Below are positions 25,165-32,557 of a stretch of DNA of 64,000 bases, piece by piece. The stretch comes from TMED23 sp964566055 (GTDB lineage Bacteria > Pseudomonadota > Alphaproteobacteria > Rhodospirillales > UBA2165), in contig CAZMHI010000014.1 of the NCBI GenBank assembly GCA_964566055.1, forward strand, positions 12,604-76,603, written 5' to 3'. The position numbers were made by a program, and so were the translations under genes. How positions within the stretch are numbered: the first letter of the stretch is position 1; each line of letters opens with the position of its first letter. The notes beneath the pieces were generated by a model. That model had not been told where the DNA came from and did not search any database. It saw only the letters and a list, made by a program, of their open reading frames with translations.

Positions 25165-26058
25165 TTAAAGCAGCCCAGCGCGTTCAAGCACGCCATCCAG
25201 TCTTTTCTCTAATTCGGGCTCTGCCGGCATCATCGGCAGGCGGTGATGATTTTCAGGAATGATACCGAGCCGTTTCATCATATATTTGATCGGGATCGGG
25301 TTAGTATCGTAGAACACGCTCTGATTAATCTCGAGCAAGCGCTGATGCAGTTCCTTGCCTTTAGTGAGATCATTATCCCAGACCGCCTGGCAAATTTCGG
25401 CCAGCAAATCCGGCCGGAGATTGCCGACAGCGTTCATCAAGCCAACAGCGCCAATCGCCATTTCAGGAAAGCTCAGTTCTTCCAGGCCGACAAAAACCAG
25501 ATAGTCCGGAAAGGCATCGATGCATTCGGAGACAAAAGCCAGATCATTTACCGCGTGCTTCATACCGACAAAGCTGGGGGAGCGGTCTTTCAGTTCCTTC
25601 ACCGTATCGAGGGTCACTGAAACCGCCGCCCGGCCGGGAATATGATAAATCATCCACGGCACATCTATGCCGTCAGTAACATCGAGATAATACTCAATCA
25701 GCCCCCGCTGGGGCGGGCGAATGTAGTAAGGTGTTACGATCAATAGAGCATCTGCACCGGTTTCAGCGGCGTGACGGGTTAGAGCTTTCGTTTCCGCCAA
25801 AGATTGAGAGCCGGTGGCAGCAACAATCGGCAAGCGCCCTTTATTGGTTTTCATGGCGACATCGACAGTGTTATTGCGTTCTTCTGTCGTCAGGGTTGAC
25901 GGCTCCGACGTCGTGCCATTGACCAGGATACCGTGGGAGCCTTTGTCAATTTGAAACTCAACCAAACCGGCATAAGCCTCGTAATCAACCGCACCATCCT
26001 TGAATGGTGTGATTAAAGGTGGAATTGAGCCCTTTAATTTCGAAAGATCATATGACAC
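25165..26058 (-). CDS. DapA-family aldolase of the HPC pathway (TIGR02313-like)
   Basis: A 297-residue (beta/alpha)8 protein of the dihydrodipicolinate synthase/N-acetylneuraminate lyase family. It has the SIPPLITPF start, GTTSEPSTLT loop, a YHIPGRA motif where the catalytic Tyr sits, and GMKHAV with the Schiff-base lysine near residue 165. In place of diaminopimelate synthesis, the TIGR02313 variant is assigned to 2,4-dihydroxyhept-2-ene-1,7-dioate aldolase, giving pyruvate and succinic semialdehyde. The position next to the FAH enzyme and hpaR agrees with that. It is distinct from the usual class II HpaI aldolase. Confidence 0.82.
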   Translation of the reverse strand: MSYDLSKLKGSIPPLITPFKDGAVDYEAYAGLVEFQIDKGSHGILVNGTTSEPSTLTTEERNNTVDVAMKTNKGRLPIVAATGSQSLAETKALTRHAAETGADALLIVTPYYIRPPQRGLIEYYLDVTDGIDVPWMIYHIPGRAAVSVTLDTVKELKDRSPSFVGMKHAVNDLAFVSECIDAFPDYLVFVGLEELSFPEMAIGAVGLMNAVGNLRPDLLAEICQAVWDNDLTKGKELHQRLLEINQSVFYDTNPIPIKYMMKRLGIIPENHHRLPMMPAEPELEKRLDGVLERAGLL

Positions 26059-26107
26059 GACTATCCTCCTGAGAGTAGGCTTACTGTTGACTCAGTTTAT
26101 TATTTAG

Positions 26108-26119
26108 TTAACATGTTAA
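26108..26119. promoter_or_regulatory. Candidate HpaR operator in the divergent hpa promoter
   Basis: TTAACATGTTAA is a perfect 12-bp palindrome, extended with partial symmetry by AT-rich flanks. It lies between the divergent aldolase (start 26058) and hpaF (start 26179) genes, at the place expected for a MarR-type operator controlling both hpa transcripts. HpaR is encoded in the leftward operon. Confidence 0.65.
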
Positions 26120-26178
26120 ACAATAAATACCGGCTGTCAATTTAAAATGCCGGAAGATCAGGAGAGGACTTCAGGATC

Positions 26179-26571
26179 ATGCCGCATATTATTATCGAAT
26201 ATTCCGACAATATTGAAAATAAAATGGATTTGGACACCCTCATTGAGAAAGTCCACAGCACTGCCATTGAGACCGGAGTTTTCAAAGAAGGCGGTCTTCG
26301 GGTGCGGGCGGCCAAGCGCGAGAGTTATAAAATCGGTGACGGCCACCCCGATAATGGCTTTGTTCATGTAGAGCTTAAGATCGGCCCGGGCCGGGATCAT
26401 GAAACCAAAATGAGCGCACTCAACCAAATCTTTGCCACCGTCGACACTCACTTAAGGCCTCTCCATGAGAACGGACCGCTTGCCATGTCGGCGGAGTTGA
26501 ACGAATTTGATGGTGAGCTTAGAATTAACAAAAACAATGTGTCTAAATATATTGAACAGCGCGGCGAATAG
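26179..26571 (+). CDS. hpaF: 5-carboxymethyl-2-hydroxymuconate isomerase
   Basis: A 130-residue tautomerase-superfamily protein that isomerises 5-carboxymethyl-2-hydroxymuconate in the homoprotocatechuate pathway. It starts MPHIIIEYSDN, giving the N-terminal catalytic Pro after methionine removal, and has a VRAAKRESYKIGDGHPDNGFVH region typical of HpaF/CHMI. The length is normal. It is divergent from the aldolase operon and leads the hpaF-SDR-hpaD transcript with small gaps of about 15-20 bases. Good ribosome binding sites, including AGGA just upstream. Confidence 0.94.
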   Translation: MPHIIIEYSDNIENKMDLDTLIEKVHSTAIETGVFKEGGLRVRAAKRESYKIGDGHPDNGFVHVELKIGPGRDHETKMSALNQIFATVDTHLRPLHENGPLAMSAELNEFDGELRINKNNVSKYIEQRGE

Positions 26572-26586
26572 GTAAGGATAGTATTG

Positions 26587-27336
26587 ATGAGCAATGAGCT
26601 TAGCGGAAAAATTGCCTTTGTGACCGGTGGCAGCAATGGTATCGGCGCTGCTGCGGTGCGGAAACTGGCTGAGGCCGGGGCAACGGTGATCATTGGCTAC
26701 AACTCCGGTGAGGACCGCGCTAAAGCCTTGCTGGCTGACTTGCCCGGAGACGGCCACTCGATCCAGCAGCTTACTTTGGAGGATGGCGCCTCGGTCAAAC
26801 AAGCCGCCGAAACCATCAAAGACAGCTTCGACAAGCTCGATATTCTGGTGAACTCCGCCGGCTTCACCAAGCCCATTCCCCATGATGATCTCGAGGCGCT
26901 GGATGACGAATTTATGGATCAGATGCTGATCGCCAATGTGCGCGGCCCGTTTTCGGTTATCCGGGAATTGCGCCCGCTCCTCAAAGCCGGCGGAGACAGT
27001 GTGATCATAAATCTGTCTTCGGTTTCGGGCTTTAAAGGCTCCGGCAGCTCCATCGCCTATTGCGCCTGTAAAGCGGCTATCGACACCATGAGCCTTTCGC
27101 TGGCCCGCGTATTGGGCCCGGAAATCCGCATCAATTGTGTCTCCCCGGGCGCAGTGGCGACAGATTTTTTACCCGGGCGAGGACGTGATAAGCTCGAAAA
27201 ACTGGCCGAAACCTCGCCGCTGCAAACCATTGTTGAGCCCGAAGATGTCGCCGATGCCATCATGGCCTGCGTAACGCATTTGAAAACCTCGACCGGTGCC
27301 CGTATCGTTGTCGATGCCGGCCGGTTTTTGAAATAA
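26587..27336 (+). CDS. Short-chain dehydrogenase/reductase in the HPC operon
   Basis: A 249-residue SDR with the NAD(P) motif TGGSNGIG near residue 16, NSAG near 95 and the catalytic Tyr-x-x-x-Lys as YCACK with upstream Ser in LSSVSG. It lies between hpaF and hpaD in one transcript. SDRs are not a required HPC pathway step, so it may act on a side-chain alcohol or carbonyl of the aromatic substrate or be a quinone-type reductase. The ATG at 26587 follows a TTG; AAGGATAG is upstream. Confidence 0.85.
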   Translation: MSNELSGKIAFVTGGSNGIGAAAVRKLAEAGATVIIGYNSGEDRAKALLADLPGDGHSIQQLTLEDGASVKQAAETIKDSFDKLDILVNSAGFTKPIPHDDLEALDDEFMDQMLIANVRGPFSVIRELRPLLKAGGDSVIINLSSVSGFKGSGSSIAYCACKAAIDTMSLSLARVLGPEIRINCVSPGAVATDFLPGRGRDKLEKLAETSPLQTIVEPEDVADAIMACVTHLKTSTGARIVVDAGRFLK

Positions 27337-27354
27337 AAAATTAGGAGAACCCTC

Positions 27355-28204
27355 ATGGGCGAAATCGTTTTTGCCGCCAAAGTCACCCACGTCCCCTCGA
27401 TCTGGATGTCGGAAATGTACGAGCAGCATAAAGGCATTCGCGACAATGCCATCAATGCGCTGGTNNNNNNNNNNCGGCAAGCGCGCCAACTCCGCCGGGG
27501 TCGATACTTTTGCCGTCATCGATACCCATTGGATCGTCAACCAGGGCTTCCATCTCAATGCGGCTGGCCATCACGCAGACACTTTTACCAGCCATGAGCT
27601 GCCCCATTTTCTGGAAGATATGGAATATGCCTATGACGGCGACCCGGAGCTTGGCACCTTAATGGCTGATACGGTACGGGAGGCGGACTTTCGCGCCATG
27701 GCGCATGACACGCCAAATCTGAAGGTTGAATACGGCACGCTGATCCCGATGCGCCACATGATGAATACCGGCGCCTATGCCCGGGTGCTGCCGATTGCCG
27801 CCAATCAATTTGCCAGTATCGATGAGGGCCGCCGCATGGGTGAAGCGATGCGGGACGCCATAGAGAAAAGTGACCGCAAGGTCGGCCTGATCGCCAGCGG
27901 CTCCCTGTCGCACCAGTTTTTCCCCAACGATCAATCCGAAGCCGGCGCTTTCGAGACCAACACCGAGTTTAACCGGCAGGTTGATCTCCGTGTGCTGGAG
28001 CTGTGGGAGACCGGCCAGATCAAAGAGTTTATTAAAATGCTGCCCGACTACGCCGCCCGCTGCGCCGGTGAATGCCAAATGATCGACACGGCGATGTTGT
28101 TGGGAGCCCTCGGCTGGAATGACTACAGCGGCAAAGCTGAATTGCTGGGCGAGTATTTCGGCAGCTCCGGCACCGGCCAGGCTAATTTGGAGTTTGCGTT
28201 GTAA
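27355..28204 (+). CDS. hpaD: 3,4-dihydroxyphenylacetate 2,3-dioxygenase (with assembly gap)
   Basis: A class III extradiol dioxygenase that opens the homoprotocatechuate ring between C2 and C3. The N-terminal part has AAKVTHVPS with an iron-ligand His. The part after the gap reads DTFAVIDTHWIVNQGF with the second His, EYGTLIPMR, an LASGSLSHQF-type segment and SSGTGQ at the end, colinear with E. coli HpaD. A run of 10 Ns shifts the apparent frame; the two flanks are in frame only if the missing bases are a multiple of three, so the gene is intact in all likelihood. AGGAGAA precedes the ATG. Confidence 0.9.
27465..27474. other. Assembly gap (10 N) inside hpaD
   Basis: Ten consecutive Ns. The codon phases on the two sides require a true gap length divisible by three. 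Comparison with E. coli HpaD spacing suggests about 6 or 9 missing bases, so 10 N is probably a default placeholder. Confidence 0.95.
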
Positions 28205-28269
28205 GGGGGGATTTTGGACTAAGTCCCTGCACCTGATAAATTTAATTAGTTCATTTTATGTTCTTTTTT

Positions 28270-28309
28270 GTTGAACGTGACATTTAATTGTGCGCAATTA
28301 AAATTCAAC
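28270..28309. promoter_or_regulatory. Nested AT-rich palindrome upstream of the AT-rich hypothetical genes
   Basis: TTTAATTG (28283-28290) and CAATTAAA (28295-28302) form a perfect 8-bp dyad around TGCG, and an outer pair GTTGAA (28270-28275)/TTCAAC (28304-28309) repeats the symmetry. The site lies about 110 bases upstream of the gene at 28416 in an AT-rich region. It may be an operator or a terminator-like structure after hpaD, but there is no T tract. Confidence 0.4.
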
Positions 28310-28415
28310 ATGTAAAACGAGCAAATTTAAGTTTCCTATATAGTGAATTTTCACATATTTCTATATCGTTTTATAAGTTAGAATTGGAATTAAAATCTAT
28401 ATTTATGGAGGAATA

Positions 28416-28877
28416 ATGTTAAGAAATCCGTTATATCTAAAAGAAGAAATAGGTTCTGACAGGCCTGTTGATGAGGAAGATACAATTGCTCTTAAAAAGG
28501 CATTAAAACAAATTGGCCGCTATAGAGAACCATCATATGGTATCACGCCATATCCAGATGAACCGATGTTCAAGGCCATTAACGATATTCAGAAAGAAAA
28601 AGGACTTATCCGCGATGGTATGATGAAACCCGGTGGAGAAACTCAAGACGCAATTAATGTGGAGTTAGCTCGCACTGGCGGAAGTGGGGGCAGATATCCC
28701 GGAGCAGGTCTCCCTGCACGATGCAGATCTATCCAGAGTGATTTGGATCAAGTTAACAGGGATATTCGAGATTTTAATAGAAATGGTGCACGAGATAAGG
28801 CTTATGGTCGATCTTTAAGTCGGCGAAAGCGACAACTCGAAAAAGATTTAGCCGCATGTAAGTGGAGTGAGGATTGA
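28416..28877 (+). CDS. Peptidoglycan-binding-like small protein
   Basis: A 153-residue protein without a signal peptide. Residues about 17-85 resemble the repeats of alphaproteobacterial peptidoglycan-binding-like proteins: ...DEEDTIALKKALKQIG..., Y.DEPMFKAINDIQKEKGLIRDGMMKPGGETQDAIN. The C-terminal third is basic and helical (Arg/Lys-rich) with two Cys. The DNA is more AT-rich than its neighbours, suggesting foreign origin. A strong ribosome binding site GGAGGA precedes the ATG. No enzyme activity can be inferred. Confidence 0.65.
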   Translation: MLRNPLYLKEEIGSDRPVDEEDTIALKKALKQIGRYREPSYGITPYPDEPMFKAINDIQKEKGLIRDGMMKPGGETQDAINVELARTGGSGGRYPGAGLPARCRSIQSDLDQVNRDIRDFNRNGARDKAYGRSLSRRKRQLEKDLAACKWSED

Positions 28878-28905
28878 TAGCTAGAATTATATCTTTAGCA
28901 ATGCG

Positions 28906-29550
28906 CTAAAAGGTACAAGTTTGTCCAAAACGATTATTCTTATTTTCACACAGAAAAACAAGTTGCCGTATCAATAACTGCGGATTGGCGAAGTACTTCT
29001 GGGATTCTTGCTTTGCTTTTTTGAGACGTTGAGAATCTAATTGAAAATAATGAGAATCGATTTTTTCAATCCCAACTTCATAACCGAATTGTTTGGCAGC
29101 AAACAATAGCGCAAAGCCTTCAATATTGGGCGGGTCAATGGATTTTTTGTGTTTCAGCAATTTCATTCCCGTCCAATTCATCAGTAGGCCAATATACCAT
29201 TTTGAATTTTTATCGCCCGACTGAATACCTCTTGTGAACCACTTAAATGCTGCAGTCTTATTGTTTGTTTCGTTCAAATAAATGCTTCCGATCAGCGAAT
29301 AATTTTTTGAGTTTTTACTAACAGCTCCTTCAAATAATTTTTTGGCTTTGGTTCTATCCTGATCGACATTATCGCCAAGTAGAAAGTCTCTGCCAAAGAA
29401 TACCAGCTGAAAATCTTCGTATCTATCCATCCGCTCTGTGGTCCATACGCCTACTTGCCAATCCAGTTGCTTCTCGGCAGCGTGGGCCGAACCTATGAGG
29501 ACCAAACTAAATATGAATGTCAGAAACAATCGCAATTTATTTACCGCCAA
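28906..29550 (-). CDS. Secreted Sel1/TPR-like hypothetical protein
   Basis: A 214-residue protein with an N-terminal signal peptide (hydrophobic 6-20, Ala-rich cleavage region SAHAA near 21-25). The mature part is helical with Sel1-like repeat features (DRTKAKKLFEGAV, NKTAAFKWFTRGIQSG) and a Cys pair near the C-terminus. The gene is AT-rich like 28416-28877. A GAAC-N7-GAAC box lies about 104 bases upstream of its start. Function unknown. Confidence 0.65.
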   Translation of the reverse strand: MAVNKLRLFLTFIFSLVLIGSAHAAEKQLDWQVGVWTTERMDRYEDFQLVFFGRDFLLGDNVDQDRTKAKKLFEGAVSKNSKNYSLIGSIYLNETNNKTAAFKWFTRGIQSGDKNSKWYIGLLMNWTGMKLLKHKKSIDPPNIEGFALLFAAKQFGYEVGIEKIDSHYFQLDSQRLKKAKQESQKYFANPQLLIRQLVFLCENKNNRFGQTCTF

Positions 29551-29653
29551 ATAAAAAATAAAATCATCTTCTATATCTTAAAAAATATTACAACGAACGC
29601 AGTGATGCCGATCACCATTTCTATGGCGGGGCCAGAGAGCATTTTTGTTCATA

Positions 29654-29668
29654 GAACAAAAAGAGAAC
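29654..29668. promoter_or_regulatory. Candidate LexA (SOS) box GAAC-N7-GAAC
   Basis: GAAC (29654-29657), seven bases AAAAAGA, GAAC (29665-29668). This is the direct-repeat SOS box of alphaproteobacterial LexA. Reading toward lower coordinates it precedes the secreted Sel1-like gene by about 104 bases. Confidence 0.55.
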
Positions 29669-29708
29669 ATTTAGAATGGTTTGTCAAGTAATAAGTGTAG
29701 GTCTCCCC

Positions 29709-30101
29709 CTACAAACTCCTCTCGGCGTAGAGTTTGTAATCCATATCGGCTTCGAGGATGTGTTTTTCCCACCAATCATTGAGAAACGGCATAAGTTCGT
29801 CAAAATTAGCTTTGCCGTCTTTTAAGAATTCGCCGCGCTGACGCAGCAGTTCGGCCTTCATATCGACATGGCGGTCATGGTGCTCGGCCAGGCCGGGAAA
29901 GCCGATCTTGGCCATATATTCTTCTTCCTTGGCAAAATGGCCATCAACATATTCGAGCAATTGATTGAGCAAAATGCCGATAAAATCATCTTCCAGATTG
30001 TTTTTTTGGGCTTTTTTAACGCGGTCAACGGCATTGAGGATGGTCATGTGGTCACGATCCAAATCTTCATCGCCGACGCTATATTCTATTTTCCATTCCA
30101 T
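29709..30101 (-). CDS. Bacteriohemerythrin
   Basis: A 130-residue single-domain hemerythrin with the expected iron ligands: His18 (DRDH), His55 and Glu59 (HFAKEE), His74/His78 (HHDRH) and His114 with Asp119 (HILEADMDY). It binds O2 at a non-haem diiron centre and may store, carry or sense oxygen, or buffer iron and NO, in the cytoplasm. It has its own start and no partner gene that would make it a chemoreceptor or cyclase subunit. Confidence 0.93.
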   Translation of the reverse strand: MEWKIEYSVGDEDLDRDHMTILNAVDRVKKAQKNNLEDDFIGILLNQLLEYVDGHFAKEEEYMAKIGFPGLAEHHDRHVDMKAELLRQRGEFLKDGKANFDELMPFLNDWWEKHILEADMDYKLYAERSL

Positions 30102-30233
30102 TACATGTTCCCACTTACTTTTTACATAAGCTCATTTTATAACGGCAATGTAACCAGACCAGAAGTTATCCTCCTTGATCAAGCTCAAATTGGGAATTGG
30201 GCTTCAAACCTCCACATTGTGAATTTTTAGCCC

Positions 30234-31175
30234 TCATTTCCGGGGTTTTGCTTTGGTAATGGCATAAACACCCACCATGATAATGGCGAAGGCAACGAGA
30301 TGAAATATCTCCAGGCTTTCGTCCAAGATGATCATGGCCATAACCGTGATAGCAACCAGGCGCAAATGAACGGTGCCACTGGCGACATTCGCGCCCAATC
30401 TCCGGTTGGTGTAATTCCAAAGACCAAGTGCGGCCACGGCGACAATAATGCCCGCCCACAATACAGCGATGATGGTGACCTGATTGAGCTCCATGGGCCG
30501 GATATAAACCGTCTCAAAGGCATAAAACGGCAGCAACAGAATAATGCCCAGGAGTTGAATGACGTTGAGGGTCAGCACCGCCGGCACTGCGCCAGGCAGT
30601 TTTTGCAGCAAAACGGCATAAAGCGAAAAGCCCAAAACTGAAACAAGCATCCAGAGATCGCCCGGATTGGGACGCAGATTTGTTAAGATCGCAAGATCAC
30701 CCTGGCTGATAATTACCAGCACGCCAATGATGGTGACGATAGCGCCGGCTATTTGGCCTTTGGTCACAAATTCCCGCAGCACGAGCCAGGACATCGCAAA
30801 GGTCACCGCCGGCTGTATTGAAGAAACGATAGCGCCATTGATGGCGGTGGTGTAATTGAGCGCGATATAAATCGTCGTATTGCCCAAAACGATCAGGCAA
30901 AAGGCACAGCCGACATAAATTCGCCATTCCTTGAGAACCAGTGCGGCGAAGGGGCGAATGTATTTCAGGGTGAAGGGCAGAACGACGAGGGTGGCGACAA
31001 TCCAGCGCCAGAAAGAGAGCCCAATCGGCGGCACGGCGCCATCGATGAGCCGCGCCAATATCTGGTTACTGCCAAATAAAATCTGGGAAAGAATCAGCAG
31101 CGCATAGGTCCAAAGAAACACCCCGCCCCGGGTTTCGATGCGCTCGTTTGGACTGGAATCGTTTGAGCTATTCAT
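30234..31175 (-). CDS. DMT superfamily (EamA) transporter
   Basis: A 313-residue integral membrane protein with about ten hydrophobic helices and two EamA repeats (halves about 15-150 and 170-310). GLSFWRWIVATLVVLPF in the first half and a repeat in the second are typical. Members export metabolites or amino acids. The substrate cannot be read from sequence. No operon partner on the same strand is close. Confidence 0.87.
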   Translation of the reverse strand: MNSSNDSSPNERIETRGGVFLWTYALLILSQILFGSNQILARLIDGAVPPIGLSFWRWIVATLVVLPFTLKYIRPFAALVLKEWRIYVGCAFCLIVLGNTTIYIALNYTTAINGAIVSSIQPAVTFAMSWLVLREFVTKGQIAGAIVTIIGVLVIISQGDLAILTNLRPNPGDLWMLVSVLGFSLYAVLLQKLPGAVPAVLTLNVIQLLGIILLLPFYAFETVYIRPMELNQVTIIAVLWAGIIVAVAALGLWNYTNRRLGANVASGTVHLRLVAITVMAMIILDESLEIFHLVAFAIIMVGVYAITKAKPRK

Positions 31176-31258
31176 TTTTGGCAGGCACTAAGAATACACT
31201 GTTTGATATTTGCTGGGACATCCCGTAATTTATCGCACGATTTTTTAGGGATTTATTT

Positions 31259-31468
31259 ATGTCACAAATTTTGCCGCAACAAAAATTACTTTTAGAACTT
31301 TTGATTATGTCCGGCGATATTGGGGTTTCCGATAATGGTAACCATGAGATACTGGACCGGACACTCAAGGAATGTGTGGACGCCGGTTGGGTGACGCTTT
31401 CGACATTCGGCGCTGGTTTTAATAAAGCCAGCATTACCGAGGAAGGCCGTGCAGCTGCAGAGAGTTAA
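31259..31468 (+). CDS. Small winged-helix-like protein
   Basis: A 69-residue protein. LPQQKLLLELLIMSGDIG, an ILDRTLKECVDAGWVTLS helix and an ITEEGRAAA C-terminus resemble a small winged-helix (MarR/PadR-type without dimerisation helices). No neighbour on the same strand. The ribosome binding site is weak, so the reading is uncertain. It converges on the egtD-like gene with 13 bases between stops. Confidence 0.55.
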   Translation: MSQILPQQKLLLELLIMSGDIGVSDNGNHEILDRTLKECVDAGWVTLSTFGAGFNKASITEEGRAAAES

Positions 31469-31481
31469 TCCGCGCAGCTAT

Positions 31482-32462
31482 CTAATTTGCCGCCATATAG
31501 TGGATTGAAAAATAATTGTCTGCATCGGTCCAAGCCTTCACCGGGCCGAAGCCGGAACTGCCGGCCAGTTCAATAAATTCATCAATTGAGTATTTATACG
31601 AATTTTCCGTATGAATGCTCTCGCCCTTTTTAAAATCGAATTGCTGGCCGCCGATGCCGATGGATTGGTCGTGCCGGCTGACCAGATGCATTTCGATGCG
31701 CCCCAATTCCTCATTGTAAAAAGCATCATGCTCGAAATTTGAGATATCCAACTTGCCACCCAGCTCATTTTTGATGCGGTGCAACAAGTTCAAATTGAAA
31801 TCAGCCGTATAGCCGACGGCATCGTTATAGGCCCGGTTCAGCACATTGGTATCTTTTTTCAAATCAACACCGATCAAAAGATTGCCGTTATCGCCGACCA
31901 AATGGCGGACACGCTGCATAAATTGCTGTGCTTCTTCGGGCGTTTGATTGCCGATGGTGGAGCCCGGGAAAAAAGCCAGGCGCTGATCACGTTCTGCATC
32001 GGCTTCTGCAGGCCAGCTCAGGGCATCCGAAAAGTCGGCACAGATGGCGCCCACACGCAAATTCGGATAATCGGCGGCAATTTCCTTCACCGTTGCGATG
32101 AGGTGGGACTTTGAGATATCGATTGCCAGATATTCCGCTGGATCAGGCAGGGCCGAAAGCAAGGCCCTGATTTTTAAACTCGAGCCGCAGCCATACTCAA
32201 CCACGATTGAGCCTGACTCAACCAGCGCATTGATCTCCTGGGCGATCTCGTTCATCAGCGCTATTTCAGTGCGGGTAACGTAATATTCCGGCGCCTCGCA
32301 AATCTGATCAAAGATTTCGGAACCTTTGGCGTCATAGAAGAATTTCGGCGGAATTGATTTTTGCTGCTGCGACAGGCCGTCTAAAACGGTTGCCAGAAAA
32401 TCTTCGGTCTCTGGCTGCAGATCGACAAAATAATCAATGCCTTCATTTTGATCGTCGCGCAT
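31482..32462 (-). CDS. egtD: EgtD-type L-histidine N-alpha-methyltransferase
   Basis: A 326-residue SAM-dependent methyltransferase of the EgtD family, which trimethylates histidine to hercynine in ergothioneine synthesis. Motifs present: PPKFFYDAKGSEIFDQI, VEYGCGSSLK (SAM loop), AIDISKSHL, FFPGSTIGN, GVDLKKD, YNDAVG and the C-terminal ESIHTENSYKY with the histidine-binding acidic and Ser residues. No egtB (sulfoxide synthase) gene is within the window, and the neighbours are EamA permeases, so the product fate is unclear. Confidence 0.9.
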   Translation of the reverse strand: MRDDQNEGIDYFVDLQPETEDFLATVLDGLSQQQKSIPPKFFYDAKGSEIFDQICEAPEYYVTRTEIALMNEIAQEINALVESGSIVVEYGCGSSLKIRALLSALPDPAEYLAIDISKSHLIATVKEIAADYPNLRVGAICADFSDALSWPAEADAERDQRLAFFPGSTIGNQTPEEAQQFMQRVRHLVGDNGNLLIGVDLKKDTNVLNRAYNDAVGYTADFNLNLLHRIKNELGGKLDISNFEHDAFYNEELGRIEMHLVSRHDQSIGIGGQQFDFKKGESIHTENSYKYSIDEFIELAGSSGFGPVKAWTDADNYFSIHYMAAN

Positions 32463-32557
32463 CTTTTAGAGGGTCCCCGGTTTTATATTTTTAAGCTGCC
32501 TGCAGATTTCCCTGCTCACTCATCTGTGTCAAGCCTGAGATCCCATCACAATTTCGT

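Noticed and set aside
25165..26058. Aldolase gene as dapA (lysine synthesis)
   Set aside because: The family fold is shared, but the hpa operon context and the TIGR02313-like pattern point to the HPC pathway aldolase.
27355..28204. hpaD as a frameshifted pseudogene
   Set aside because: The apparent frame change coincides exactly with the N run, and both sides match HpaD; a gap length divisible by three restores one frame.
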